Origin: Hyphomonas sp. | GTDB taxonomy: Bacteria; Pseudomonadota; Alphaproteobacteria; Caulobacterales; Hyphomonadaceae | DNA: 64,000 bases | NCBI RefSeq assembly: GCF_018402285.1 | Contig: NZ_JAGYJH010000003.1 | Coordinates: forward strand, 1,240,001-1,304,000 | Direction: 5' to 3' | Shown: positions 42,174-52,429 of the stretch, in pieces | How positions within the stretch are numbered: position 1 is the first letter of the stretch | Layout: the number at the start of each line of letters is the position of its first letter | Notes under the pieces: model-generated | Seen by the model: only the letters and a program-made list of their open reading frames with translations | The model's database searches: none | What the model was told of the DNA's origin: nothing | Position numbers and translations under genes: made by a program

Positions 42174-43964
42174 ATGAACCTTTTTGCCAAACTGGCCCGC
42201 GAATACCGGCTGTTCCAGGACATCCTGCTCGTCAAGAAATGGACGGGGGACATTTCTCCGGATTCTGACCATCTCGTGGCGGATGATTACGAGCAGGCGG
42301 TGGACAAGTTCTCCGCCAATATCGCATTCCGCTTCGAGGGCAACTCCACGACCTATGCGGAGTTTGATGCGCAGGCGAGCCGGTTTGCCAACTGGGCGCT
42401 GGGGCAGGGGCTGAAGGCGGGGGATTGCATTGCCCTCTTCATGGAAAACCGGCCCGACTATGTGGCGGCCTGGGCGGGCTTTGCGAAGATCGGGGTCGTG
42501 ACGGCGCTGATCAACCACAACCTCGAAGGCGAGGCGCTGGCCCATTGCGTGAATATTTCCGAAGCCAAGCTGATCGTGACAGGCGCCGACCAGGACGGGG
42601 CCGTGCGTGGCGCGGCGGGCCTCTTCAAGGACGCGCCGACAGTCTGGTCGCTGGGCGGCGCCGTGGGTGAAGACCTTGGCGCGGCGCTGGCTGCGGCCTC
42701 ACCGCAGCGGCCTGACCGGTCGCATCGCGCGGGCCTTCTGGGCAAGGATCTCTGCCTTTATGTTTATACCTCCGGTACGACCGGTCTGCCCAAGGCGGCG
42801 CGCCTGACGCAGGCCCGCACCCAGGGCATGATGAAGAGCTTCATTCCGCCCTGCCGTATCACGCAGGAAGACCGGGTTTACATCACCCTGCCGCTCTATC
42901 ATGGCACAGGCGGGCTTTGCGGCGTTGGCCAGGCACTGATGACAGGCGCAACGATCATCCTGAGGCGGAAGTTTTCTGCCAGCGCCTTCTGGGACGACGC
43001 GACGGACGAGGGCGCGACGGCCATCGTCTATATCGGGGAGCTTTGCCGCTACCTCGTGAACTCGCCGCCCCATCCGAAGGAGCGCGCACACAAGATCCGC
43101 ACCGGCTTTGGCAATGGCTTGCGTCCGGAAGTCTGGAACGAGTTCATGGAGCGGTTCAATATTCCGCACCTTGCCGAGTTCTATGGCTCGACCGAGGGCA
43201 ATGTCAGCTTCATCAATTTTGACGGCAAGCCCGGCGCCATCGGGCGTGTACCCGGCTGGCTGAAGAGCCAGTTTGCACATGTTGGCTTCGTCAAGTTCGA
43301 CATTGAGACAGAACAGCCTGTCCGCGGGCCGGATGGCTTTTGTATTCCCGCTGCGCTCGACGAGCCCGGCGAGGCGATTGGGAAGATCGGCGAAGATGTG
43401 CGCCAGCGCTTTGAAGGCTATAATGACCAGAAAGCAACCGAGAAGAAGCTCCTGCGCGACGTGTTCGAGAAGGGCGATCTCTGGTTCCGCACCGGCGACC
43501 TCCTGAAGAAGGACAAGGCCGGATACATCTATTTTATAGACCGGATCGGCGACACCTTCCGCTGGAAGGGCGAGAATGTCTCGACCAACGAAGTGGGCGA
43601 AGCCCTCTCCAGGATCGAAGGTATCGCCACGGCCAACGTCTATGGCGTGCCTGTTCCGGGAACGGACGGGAAAGCCGGCATGGCGGCCGTGACGCTTGAC
43701 GGGGAAGTTGACATGCCCGGCGTTTACAGGCGTCTGGCAGCGCTTCTGCCGTCCTATGCCGTGCCGATCTTCATCCGGGTACAGCCGGAAGCCGAAACGA
43801 CGGGCACCTTCAAATACCGCAAGGTGGAGCTGGTGGCCGAAGGCTTTGATCCGGCCAAGGTCGAAGGCGACGCGCTTTGGATGTATGATCCTGCTGAGGC
43901 CGGCTACGCTCCGGTGACGGCGGATCGGTATGCGAGGCTGCTGGCGGGCGGGTTCAAATTTTAG
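42174..43964 (+). CDS. long/very-long-chain acyl-CoA synthetase (FATP-like)
   Basis: 596 aa adenylate-forming ligase that activates fatty acids to acyl-CoA with ATP. Motifs are YVYTSGTTGLPKAARLT (P-loop-like), FYGSTEGNVSFINFDG, RTGDLLKKDKAGYIYFIDR and the C-terminal GTFKYRKVELVAEGFDP. The FYGSTEGN block and overall layout resemble the SLC27/FATP very-long-chain group rather than E. coli FadD. It is divergent from tesB; a thioesterase facing a ligase suggests shared control of an acyl-CoA pool. It is convergent with the RimK-like gene. Confidence 0.9.
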   Translation: MNLFAKLAREYRLFQDILLVKKWTGDISPDSDHLVADDYEQAVDKFSANIAFRFEGNSTTYAEFDAQASRFANWALGQGLKAGDCIALFMENRPDYVAAWAGFAKIGVVTALINHNLEGEALAHCVNISEAKLIVTGADQDGAVRGAAGLFKDAPTVWSLGGAVGEDLGAALAAASPQRPDRSHRAGLLGKDLCLYVYTSGTTGLPKAARLTQARTQGMMKSFIPPCRITQEDRVYITLPLYHGTGGLCGVGQALMTGATIILRRKFSASAFWDDATDEGATAIVYIGELCRYLVNSPPHPKERAHKIRTGFGNGLRPEVWNEFMERFNIPHLAEFYGSTEGNVSFINFDGKPGAIGRVPGWLKSQFAHVGFVKFDIETEQPVRGPDGFCIPAALDEPGEAIGKIGEDVRQRFEGYNDQKATEKKLLRDVFEKGDLWFRTGDLLKKDKAGYIYFIDRIGDTFRWKGENVSTNEVGEALSRIEGIATANVYGVPVPGTDGKAGMAAVTLDGEVDMPGVYRRLAALLPSYAVPIFIRVQPEAETTGTFKYRKVELVAEGFDPAKVEGDALWMYDPAEAGYAPVTADRYARLLAGGFKF

Positions 43965-43968
43965 GGGG

Positions 43969-45438
43969 TCAGCCCGCGCGGCCCATACGGCGTTCGAGGC
44001 GGGTGGAGAACCAGGAGATGATGCGTCTCCAGATTTCGTCTTTCAGGACGGCGCCTTCGACATCGTGATCGATCGACGGGTTGTCATTGATTTCGATGAT
44101 GATGACGCCCTGTTCGGTTTCCTTCAGGTCGACGCCGTAGAGCCCGTCGCCGATCAGGCTGGCGGCGCGGACGGCGACATTGACGACTTCGGGCGGCGCG
44201 TCTTCGACCGGCATGGTGGTGAAGCCCCCTTCGGTGGATTTGCCGCCTTCGCCATATTTGACCGTCTGCCAGTGGCCGCGGGCCATGCGGTATTGGCAGG
44301 CGTAAAGCGGTTCGCCGTTGAGGACGCCGATACGCCAGTCGAATTTCGTGGGTCGGAATTCCTGAGCGATGATGAGGGCGGTGTCCTCGAACATCTTCTT
44401 GGCGCCGGATTTGAGCTCGTCGAGGGACTGGGCCTTGACCATGTTGGTGCCGAAGCTGCCATCGGGGGTCTTGAGGATCACCGGGCTGCCCAGGCGTTCA
44501 AACAGGCCGCCAAGGTCTGTCTTCTCGTCAACAATTTCCGTACGCGGAATGGGTAGCCCGGCCTTCTCCAGGATTTCTTTGAGATAGACCTTGTTGGTGC
44601 AGCGGATCATCGAATGGGTGTCGTCGATGACGGGCATGCCTTCCTGCTCGGCGCGGCGGGCGAAACGGTAGGTGAAATTGTCGATCGAGGTGGTGGCGCG
44701 GATGAAGAGGGCGTCGAATTCGGCGAGCGATGGCAGGTCGGTCGGGTCGATCAACTCGACCTCGACGCCCATCTTTTCGGCGACGTCCGCGAGGCGTTTA
44801 AGGGAGGCGGGCTTCGATGGCGCGGTTTTTTCGTGCGGATCGACCAGCACGGCGAGGGCCCATTTGGCGGGCGTGCGGGTCTTCTCGTTTTTGACGCGGC
44901 CCTTGGTGTAGGCCTCCATCGAGTCGAGGAAGAACTGGCGGCGCTGGTCTTTCAGCTTGTGGGGCGGGACGGCGCGGATGCGGCCCATGCCGTGGGGAGC
45001 TTCCTCGTCGAATTCGATTTCGAGGGCGGGTGTGCGGAACCAGTCCATGGCTTCGCGGGCGAGGCGCTCATATGCGGGGATCTCGGTGCGCGAGAAAGCG
45101 ACGAACAGGGTCTCGACCTTTGGCGCGCCTTTGGCGAGGGCATCCTGCAGGGTTTCACCAAGGTCTGGCAGGGCATGGTTGTAGAGCGTCTTCTTGGAGA
45201 GCTCGACCATGGTCTGGACGCTGGGGCTGATCCGGTGGCCGCGCGCTTCGGCCAGGAGGGAAGCGTAATAGCCTTCCGACTGATAGGAATAGGAGCGGGC
45301 AAGATTGAGAATGTAGGGCCGACGGCCGGTGAACAGCGCAGGCTTTGAAATATAGTCTGAAATACGCAGAACCTTGTGCGGCGTCTCGGCTTGAGAGATG
45401 TCGCTTGCCGATTCAACAAGCACGACCCAATCAGTCAT
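43969..45438 (-). CDS. RLAN-domain RimK-like ATP-grasp amidoligase
   Basis: 489 aa. Residues about 1-230 match the RimK-like ATP-grasp N-terminal (RLAN) domain (VVLVESASDI, YISKPALFTGRRPYILNL, SEGYYASLLAEARGH). The ATP-grasp domain follows with RCTNKVYLKEILEKAGLPIP, VILKTPDGSFGTNMVKA and the metal-binding EINDNPSIDHDVEGAV. ATP-grasp ligases of this kind form amide bonds, often between amino acids or onto protein tails. It overlaps the GNAT gene by 4 bp, and that in turn overlaps proB. The substrate is unknown. Confidence 0.88.
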   Translation of the reverse strand: MTDWVVLVESASDISQAETPHKVLRISDYISKPALFTGRRPYILNLARSYSYQSEGYYASLLAEARGHRISPSVQTMVELSKKTLYNHALPDLGETLQDALAKGAPKVETLFVAFSRTEIPAYERLAREAMDWFRTPALEIEFDEEAPHGMGRIRAVPPHKLKDQRRQFFLDSMEAYTKGRVKNEKTRTPAKWALAVLVDPHEKTAPSKPASLKRLADVAEKMGVEVELIDPTDLPSLAEFDALFIRATTSIDNFTYRFARRAEQEGMPVIDDTHSMIRCTNKVYLKEILEKAGLPIPRTEIVDEKTDLGGLFERLGSPVILKTPDGSFGTNMVKAQSLDELKSGAKKMFEDTALIIAQEFRPTKFDWRIGVLNGEPLYACQYRMARGHWQTVKYGEGGKSTEGGFTTMPVEDAPPEVVNVAVRAASLIGDGLYGVDLKETEQGVIIIEINDNPSIDHDVEGAVLKDEIWRRIISWFSTRLERRMGRAG

Positions 45439-45896
45439 GGGGCTCCATTAGAGGGCGCATCGAGAGACTTCTCCATCCGCAGCGCCGCTTCTCCGTCCGG
45501 ATAGTAGGACTCAAGGGTGGCAATTACGCGATAACCGCCCGCCTCGTAAAGCCGGATGGCTGAACTATTTGTTGAGCGCACCTCAAGGCGAACGGCGCGG
45601 GCGTGGCGGCCTGCTGCATCTGCTTCACAGGCGGCCATCAGGGTGCGGGCGAGGCCCTGGCCGCGTGCCTCAGGCGCGACGGTGATCGAGTAGAGGCGGG
45701 CGAGGGCCGCGCCCTTGCGGTAGAGCATCACGGCGGCGGCGAGGAGGCCGCCCTTTGGGGGTTCGCAGACGAGGACGCTGGCATGGCCGGTGAGGAGGCG
45801 GCGCCAGGTGCGCCGGTCGAACCGGTCTTCAGCCGGGAAGCTCGCTTCGAGGGCCACCAGCGCGTCGATGTCGGCGGCGGTGGCGGGCCGGATCAA
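45435..45896 (-). CDS. GNAT-family N-acetyltransferase
   Basis: 153 aa. The acetyl-CoA-binding motif is [14 protein letters not shown] after the strand [10 protein letters not shown], and the C-terminal [20 protein letters not shown] is typical of RimI-like GNATs. It is coupled by 4-bp overlaps to proB upstream and to the RLAN/RimK gene downstream. Co-occurrence of GNATs with RLAN ATP-grasp proteins is known from comparative genomics and suggests acetylation of the amidoligase product or substrate. Confidence 0.88.
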   Translation of the reverse strand: MIRPATAADIDALVALEASFPAEDRFDRRTWRRLLTGHASVLVCEPPKGGLLAAAVMLYRKGAALARLYSITVAPEARGQGLARTLMAACEADAAGRHARAVRLEVRSTNSSAIRLYEAGGYRVIATLESYYPDGEAALRMEKSLDAPSNGAP

Positions 45897-47008
45897 AGGC
45901 GCACCATGTCGTCGCGGTGGATGATGGCGGGACGGCCCTTGTAGCCCAGGAGGGCTTCGGCTTCTTCGGTGCGGCGCCCGGCGATGCGTCGGATGTCTTC
46001 AGCGCCGTAAGCGGTGACGCCTTTGGCCAGGAGGCGGCCATCGGGGGCGCGCACGGCGACGGCGGCGCCGCGCTCGAACTGGCCCGTGACGCCGCGGACG
46101 CCGACGGCCAGGAGGCTTGCACCTTTTTCCAGTGCGGCAGCGGCGCCGTCATCAACGAGCAGTTCGCCTTCGGGCTTGAGATGGCCTTCGAGCCAGGAGG
46201 CGCGGGCCTTGGCCGGGGTGATGCGCGAGGCGATGAGGGTGGCGCGTTCGCCGGCCTCAATGGCGCCGAGAGGATGGGGGCGGTTGCCGAGCGTGATGAG
46301 GGTGGAGCAGCCCGCCGCATGGGCGATGCGGGCGGCGGCAAGCTTGGTAGCCATGCCGCCGGAGCCGACACCGGCGGCAGCGTTGGCGCCGGTGGCCATG
46401 GCGTCATGCTCAGGTGTCAGCGCTTCGAGGAAGGGGATGTGGGTGGCCCCCGGGTTTGTGCGGGGGTCGGCGGTGTAGAGGCCGTCGATATCGGAGAGAA
46501 GGATGAGGACATCGGCCGCCATCATCTGGGCGACCCGTGCGGCGAGGCGGTCATTGTCCCCGTAGCGGATTTCTTCTGTGGCGACGGTGTCGTTCTCGTT
46601 GATGACGGGGACGACGCCAGCTTCCAAAAGGGTTTCGAGCGTGGCGCGCGCGTTCAGCCATCTGCGGCGGTTTTCGGTGTCGCCGGGGGTGAGGAGGGCC
46701 TGGCCGCAGGCGATGGAATGAGGCGCGAGGGCATCTCCCAGCGCGGCCATGAGGCGGGGCTGGCCAATGGCGGCGGCAGCCTGTTTCTGCTCAAGGCGGC
46801 CTTGATAGGGCGCGCCGAGGGCGGCCTTGCCGAGGGCGACAGCGCCGGAGGACACCAGGATGACTTCTTTTCCACGGCCACGCAGGGCGGCGATGTCGCC
46901 AGCCAATGCGGCCAGCCAGTCGCGGCGCGGGGCGCCGGCTTCCGCGATCAGGGCAGAGCCGGTTTTCACGACGATGCGCTTGGCGCGGGCGAGTGTGTCT
47001 TCGGTCAT
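45893..47008 (-). CDS. proB: glutamate 5-kinase with PUA domain
   Basis: 371 aa. It phosphorylates glutamate in the first step of proline synthesis. The kinase domain shows [52 protein letters not shown] and [19 protein letters not shown]-terminal PUA domain covers about residues 275-371. Start is ATG 47008. Its stop overlaps the GNAT gene, forming an operon with an amidoligase that may also use glutamate. proA is not in the window. Confidence 0.95.
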   Translation of the reverse strand: MTEDTLARAKRIVVKTGSALIAEAGAPRRDWLAALAGDIAALRGRGKEVILVSSGAVALGKAALGAPYQGRLEQKQAAAAIGQPRLMAALGDALAPHSIACGQALLTPGDTENRRRWLNARATLETLLEAGVVPVINENDTVATEEIRYGDNDRLAARVAQMMAADVLILLSDIDGLYTADPRTNPGATHIPFLEALTPEHDAMATGANAAAGVGSGGMATKLAAARIAHAAGCSTLITLGNRPHPLGAIEAGERATLIASRITPAKARASWLEGHLKPEGELLVDDGAAAALEKGASLLAVGVRGVTGQFERGAAVAVRAPDGRLLAKGVTAYGAEDIRRIAGRRTEEAEALLGYKGRPAIIHRDDMVRL

Positions 47009-47060
47009 CGCTGACGGCGATACACGGCCAGACAGGCAAAGGCGAGGGGCTATCCAGAAG

Positions 47061-47093
47061 CAAAATGGCCTCCGGACGGGTCATCCGGAGGCC
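47061..47093 (-). terminator. intrinsic terminator after the small membrane protein gene
   Basis: TGGCCTCCGGA and TCCGGAGGCCA form an 11-bp perfect stem with a 7-nt loop. On the minus strand the stem is followed by TTTTGC, the right polarity to end transcription of the gene at 47132-47287 before proB. Confidence 0.85.
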
Positions 47094-47131
47094 ACTTTCG
47101 GTCAAGTCCTGCCACGATCAGCCATAGGCCG

Positions 47132-47287
47132 TCAGGCGGCGGTAAACATGGAAACTGCGATGAAGCCAATTACTGTGAGGGCCAGCGAACCGGCGAGAAT
47201 GCGCCAGAGGCCCACATGGCGGGCCTGGGTGACTTCCCGGGTGCTCATGTTCTGGCGATGTTCGGCCTGATTTGTTTCAGTCTGCAC
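47132..47287 (-). CDS. small single-pass membrane protein, paralogue 1
   Basis: 51 aa, too short for the ORF track. It starts at GTG 47287 with an excellent AAGGAG seven bases upstream (ATG at 47248 is internal). A polar N terminus (QTETNQAEHRQNMSTREV) is followed by RHVGLWRILAGSLALTVIG and one transmembrane helix. It shares the core RxVGLWxxLAxSLxxxVIGF with the protein encoded 120 bp upstream, so the two are paralogues. No family was recognised. An intrinsic terminator lies just downstream. Confidence 0.75.
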   Translation of the reverse strand: MQTETNQAEHRQNMSTREVTQARHVGLWRILAGSLALTVIGFIAVSMFTAA

Positions 47288-47407
47288 GTGTCTGCTCCTT
47301 CTTTTTTAAGGTGCGTCCTTGCCCGAACAACGCGTTTTGCAACGGATCGTTCCATTTTGCGCGCAGGGATATGTGCAGCAAGCCAGACTGAACCGAGCGG
47401 GGGTCGC

Positions 47408-47560
47408 CTACTGCGCCGTGATACCTGCGATGACGGCGAAGCCGATGACGACAATGACGAGCGAAGCGGCGAGCATTTTCCAGAGGCCGACCCGGCTGGC
47501 GCCCGAAATGCGTTCGGTTTGCCTCGACTCGGCGGTTTCCTTGATTTCGTTTCGCGTCAT
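47408..47560 (-). CDS. small single-pass membrane protein, paralogue 2
   Basis: 50 aa, too short for the ORF track. ATG 47560 has AAGGGAG seven bases upstream. The sequence has a charged N terminus (MTRNEIKETAESRQTERIS), then SRVGLWKMLAASLVIVVIG and a helix ending in ITAQ. It matches paralogue 1 over about 20 residues. The pair lies upstream of proB on the same strand and divergent from the GST gene. Function unknown. Confidence 0.75.
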   Translation of the reverse strand: MTRNEIKETAESRQTERISGASRVGLWKMLAASLVIVVIGFAVIAGITAQ

Positions 47561-47671
47561 GGTGTGCTCCCTTCAGTGAAGTGACCAACCCGCAAAGTAT
47601 AGCACACCCTTCCCTGGCGGCCTAATGCGGTGTGAACCGGGTCAACGCGCAGAACACAAACAGGAGCGAAA

Positions 47672-48286
47672 ATGAAACTCTACAACACGCCGATGCCGGC
47701 GCCAAATCCGCGCCGGGTGCGTATGTTCCTGGCCGAGAAGGGGGTGTCGATCCCTCTGGTGGACGTTGCGCTGGTCAAGGGCGAGCACAAGAGCGCCGAC
47801 CATGTGGCGCGCAACTCGCTTGGCCAGACGCCGGTGCTGGAGTTGGACGATGGCACCTGCATCAGCGAGACGGTGGCGATCTGCCGGTATCTGGAAAGCG
47901 TCTATCCTGAGCCAAACCTCTTTGGAAAAGACGGGCTGGAGACAGCGCTGATCGACATGTGGGTGCGCCGGGTGGAGTTCCAGCTGATGAGCCCGGCGGG
48001 CAATTTCTGGCGCCATGCCCATCCGTTCACCGCCAAGATGGTGGTTCCTCAGTATCAGGAGTTTGGCGCGTCAAACCGGGGCCATTACGAGCGGGCGCTG
48101 ATGTGGCTCGACGGGGAACTGGCCGGGCGCGACTTCATTGCGGGGGAGCGGATTACGATTGCCGATATCTGCGCGCTGTCGACGGTGGACTTTGCCAGCT
48201 GGATCGGCCTGCCGGTGCCGGAGAGGGCTGGGAATGTGACAGCGTGGCATGGACGCGTGAGCGGGCGGGAGAGCGCGGGGGCGTAA
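47672..48286 (+). CDS. glutathione S-transferase
   Basis: 204 aa. The N-terminal thioredoxin-like domain includes KLYNTPMPAPNPRRVRMFLAEKG, NSLGQTPVLELDDGTCISETVAI (the Pro and Glu-Ser/Thr residues that bind glutathione) and YLESVYPEPNLFG. The helical C-terminal domain has RDFIAGERITIADICAL with the N-capping Asp. It is probably a detoxifying transferase; no substrate can be named. An AGGAG lies upstream of the ATG. Confidence 0.9.
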   Translation: MKLYNTPMPAPNPRRVRMFLAEKGVSIPLVDVALVKGEHKSADHVARNSLGQTPVLELDDGTCISETVAICRYLESVYPEPNLFGKDGLETALIDMWVRRVEFQLMSPAGNFWRHAHPFTAKMVVPQYQEFGASNRGHYERALMWLDGELAGRDFIAGERITIADICALSTVDFASWIGLPVPERAGNVTAWHGRVSGRESAGA

Positions 48287-48609
48287 CCCCTCTTCCACGC
48301 GGTCTTTCCCGATCTGGACTGGTAGGGCAGGCGCCGGTTCAGCGGGAGGCGAAAGCTGAGCCGGTCTTCAACCTGCGTTGCCAAGAAGCTTCTGTAGAAG
48401 CATATGCCGTATGCATTGGTGGATTTGAGGTGCCAGTCGATGCGCCCGCACCCCAGCGCTCTTGCCTTTGCTCATGCGTCAATGTCTGCGCCAGGATTGC
48501 AGCAGGCATGAAGCTTACACAGAAGTTCCACCATCGACGTATGGTGCTGAGGACTGAAGAATGAGACGGGCATGTAGCGCTTATGATAGCCTGATGATCC
48601 GATCCGTGT
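48287..48609. other. non-coding interval between GST and obgE
   Basis: 323 bp at the convergence of the GST gene and obgE. No supported ORF, RNA gene or clear terminator was found. Track ORFs here run through the GST gene in other frames. Confidence 0.5.
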
Positions 48610-49797
<1,188 letters not shown>

Positions 49798-49804
49798 TCA
49801 GGGG

Positions 49805-50332
49805 TCAGGCGATCCTCGCCATCATGATGTGGTCGGAGGGCTCGCCCCGGCCCTTGGAGAACATGGGGCCGCGCCCGCAGGGAAGGAAGCCGAGCTTGCG
49901 CAGGACCTTGCCGGAGGCCGGGTTGTCGGCGAAGTAGCCTGCGACGAGGGCGGCCGACGCACGGGTGTCTTCGAGCCAGCGGATGATGCCATTGCCCGCC
50001 TCGGTGCAGTAGCCCTTGCCCCAGGCCGGCGGCATCAGCCAGTAACCGATCTCGAAGGGGTCTGCAGGGGAGCCGCGGGTGGCGGAAATGATGCCGCTCG
50101 GTGCGCCGGATTTGGGCGCGATGACGAAGTAATGGCCGGTGTTCTCCTCCCGCTGGCGCGCCTGCGTGGCGATCCAGGCAAGGGTCTGGGCCTTGGTCTG
50201 GCCGGGAGGGATGCTGGCGAGCATGCGATAGACGCGGGGGTCGTTGACCGCCTCGGTGAAGGGGCCGGCATCCGCGGGCACGAGGCGCCGCAGGGCGAGC
50301 CGCTGTGTTTCTATCTCGATCGCTTCCGTCAT
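49805..50332 (-). CDS. GNAT-family N-acetyltransferase (RimJ-like)
   Basis: 175 aa from ATG 50332 with AGGAGG just upstream; the track start at 50371 lies before that box. The Acetyltransf_3 pattern is clear: ETQRLALRRLVPADAGPF, FEIGYWLMPPAWGKGYCTEA and NPASGKVLRKLGF. Relatives acetylate ribosomal-protein N termini or small amines. It lies between rpmA and obgE in the ribosomal operon. Confidence 0.9.
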   Translation of the reverse strand: MTEAIEIETQRLALRRLVPADAGPFTEAVNDPRVYRMLASIPPGQTKAQTLAWIATQARQREENTGHYFVIAPKSGAPSGIISATRGSPADPFEIGYWLMPPAWGKGYCTEAGNGIIRWLEDTRASAALVAGYFADNPASGKVLRKLGFLPCGRGPMFSKGRGEPSDHIMMARIA

Positions 50333-50473
50333 GGCCGCCTCCTGTGTGCGGGGCCTGGCGGGGGAGGGCAAATTAAAAGGGGGAGACAGTGGCCTGCCTC
50401 CCCCCGGAAACTGGTCGTCCTGAACGCGACCCGGCCACCACTCTGACGTGCGGCCGGATGCTCCCCAGGCCGC

Positions 50474-50743
50474 TTACTCGGCTGCGTCCGCCATCTGTAC
50501 AACGTTCACGTAAACGCGGCCGCCGGACTTGTGAGCGTACTCAACCTTGCCGCCTTTAAGCGCGAAAAGGGTGTGGTCCTTGCCCATGCCAACGCCTTTG
50601 CCCGGCCATTTCTGGGTGCCGCGCTGGCGCACGATGATCATGCCCGGAACGACGACTTCGCCGCCGTATTTCTTTACGCCGAGATATTTAGGGTTCGAAT
50701 CGCGACCGTTGCGGGACGAACCACCTGATTTCTTATGAGCCAT
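50474..50743 (-). CDS. rpmA: 50S ribosomal protein L27
   Basis: 89 aa. [20 protein letters not shown] and [11 protein letters not shown] are the invariant L27 start, followed by [13 protein letters not shown] and [13 protein letters not shown]. It lies 36 bp after rplU and is part of the rplU-rpmA operon. Confidence 0.98.
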   Translation of the reverse strand: MAHKKSGGSSRNGRDSNPKYLGVKKYGGEVVVPGMIIVRQRGTQKWPGKGVGMGKDHTLFALKGGKVEYAHKSGGRVYVNVVQMADAAE

Positions 50744-50779
50744 GGTCTGCTCCTGATCCTTTAGCGGAAGGCTTTCGCC

Positions 50780-51379
50780 TTATGCTTCCTTAGCGAGTTC
50801 TGCGGCCTGCTCAACCCAGCCGTCCTTGGCGAAACGGCCAGCGAGGCTGAGTTCTTCTTCGAGCCTTGCGATGTCGTCAGCGGAGAGCGCAGCGATCTGA
50901 GCGAAGGTGGTGATGCCGGCGGCATTCATCTTCTTCTCGAGGGCCGGGCCAATGCCGGTGATTTTCTTGAGGTTGTCACCGCCAGCAGCTGCTTCTTCTT
51001 TGGGCGCAGCGTCAGCCTTGGGAGCCTCTTCCTTCTTTGCAGCGGCTTTCTTGGCCGGAGCCTTGCCGTCGGTGTTGATGGACGTGATCGTCACTTCCAT
51101 CAGGTCCTGACGGTGGCCGATGGTGCGGCGGTAGGTCTGGCGCTGGCGCTTCTTGCGGGTGATCAGCTTGGGGCCGCGCACTTCAGCGGCGACTTCGCCG
51201 GTAACCGTAGCGCCCGCAACCGTGGGCGCGCCCACCGTTACACCGGCGCCTGCGCCAACCATGAGAACGGCGTCAAAAGTGACCGTCTCGCCGGCAGCAG
51301 CGGCCAGACGCTCGATGACGATGGTATCGCCTTCGGCAACCTTATACTGCTTGCCACCTGTTTTAATGACCGCGAACAT
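50780..51379 (-). CDS. rplU: 50S ribosomal protein L21 with C-terminal HhH extension
   Basis: 199 aa from ATG 51379 ([18 protein letters not shown]); the track start at 51502 is not supported. L21 is about 100 aa in most bacteria (family core ends near [15 protein letters not shown]). Here an Ala/Lys/Glu-rich linker ([15 protein letters not shown]) leads to a helix-hairpin-helix-like domain, [20 protein letters not shown] and [19 protein letters not shown], similar to the small HhH tails on several alphaproteobacterial proteins. First gene of rplU-rpmA. Confidence 0.95.
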   Translation of the reverse strand: MFAVIKTGGKQYKVAEGDTIVIERLAAAAGETVTFDAVLMVGAGAGVTVGAPTVAGATVTGEVAAEVRGPKLITRKKRQRQTYRRTIGHRQDLMEVTITSINTDGKAPAKKAAAKKEEAPKADAAPKEEAAAGGDNLKKITGIGPALEKKMNAAGITTFAQIAALSADDIARLEEELSLAGRFAKDGWVEQAAELAKEA

Positions 51380-51658
51380 GGGGCCAATTCCTTCCGGGAT
51401 GGAACTCGTGAAAATGTGTGAGGGCGCCGCACCTGAAAGGCGCCGCGCCCGAAGGTCGGGGGTAAACACCAAAGCGAACCGGCTGTCAAACCCCAACTTC
51501 ACGCCGATTGCCGGAAAATCCGGGGTATCAGCACGATGTTAGGCTTACGGCCGGAATTGGCCGGTTGGAGCAGGGGTATGGGCCCCGGCCACTGGCCGAT
51601 TGAGCGCCCTGGGCCGGGCCCTGCCGCGCGCGCTGCGACCGGCTGACAGGAACGCGGG

Positions 51659-52066
51659 TCAGTCCGCCGATGGCTCCCGCTTCCAGATCCAGATCAGGAG
51701 GAGGAGGCCGGTGATGATGCCGATGGCGAAGCCGGAGAGCATCCAGGGATGGAGGTACCAGCGCTCGCCCCAAGTGAACTCACCGCTCATGATGTTGGCC
51801 CAGCCCCTGAAATGCTGGGTCGAGGCGACCGCCAGGCCGAACACGGCGAGGACGGCGGAAAGGTAGCGCACCAGCCAGTGCGCGGGATTTGGCAGCATGA
51901 GCAATAAACCCAGAAGGCCGATGACTGTGCGCTGGGTCCGGCAGAAGGGGCATTCATAGACGAGGCCAGCCAGGTCGACCGCCCATGTGATGATGGCGAT
52001 GGCAATCGCCACACTGCCGACGATCCTGCGATGGCGCAGCAGCAATTCCGGAAACCTGTCGAACAT
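51659..52066 (-). CDS. small membrane protein with DsbB-like CPFC motif
   Basis: 135 aa with four predicted transmembrane helices. After the first helix it has YECPFCRTQRTVIGLLGLL, which resembles the CPxC-xxxQR start of the second helix of DsbB-type quinone-linked thiol oxidases. The second DsbB cysteine pair is not present. It may be a minimal DsbB relative or an unrelated redox membrane protein. It lies just outside the tRNA-Ser micro-island. Confidence 0.65.
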   Translation of the reverse strand: MFDRFPELLLRHRRIVGSVAIAIAIITWAVDLAGLVYECPFCRTQRTVIGLLGLLLMLPNPAHWLVRYLSAVLAVFGLAVASTQHFRGWANIMSGEFTWGERWYLHPWMLSGFAIGIITGLLLLIWIWKREPSAD

Positions 52067-52186
52067 GATCTGACCCCTCCCGATTCCATCGGAACCTGAG
52101 CACGCCGCAGGTGCGCCCGCAAGCCCGCCGGCGCCCTGCAGCCCATTGTGAGGCTCTACAGATTTGCAGAAGCGAGCGAGATTTTT

Positions 52187-52213
52187 CGGGAAGAAAGTCT
52201 GGCGGAGGGGGAG
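52187..52213 (+). repeat. imperfect direct repeat, distal end of tRNA-Ser micro-island
   Basis: 27 bp, CGGGAAGAAAGTCTGGCGG and onward, matching 53902-53928 at 25 of 27 positions. The second copy contains the last 14 nt of the tRNA-Ser gene plus 13 bp beyond it. It is a likely decayed attachment site. Confidence 0.65.
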
Positions 52214-52429
52214 TCCGGCGAATCTAAAGTCAGGTGGTCATAACTATCTGTAAAATATATACTTTTAATCTTATTGTATATCGAGTTGCCTTTATGAGAG
52301 AGGTCGCATGTATTGCCGCGCCTGTGCTCCAAACTGATGGCATACCGGAAGAAGCTGAGCAGGGAAGAGCTATCTGCGAGCAGGGGAGTTAAGAAGCCTT
52401 GCTTCGCGAGCCTCGCAGCAACCGTGTCT
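52214..52429. other. AT-rich non-coding interval in the micro-island
   Basis: About 216 bp with low GC (for example TGTAAAATATATACTTTTAA). No gene is supported; the 103-aa minus ORF here crosses the repeat and has no motif. Confidence 0.5.
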
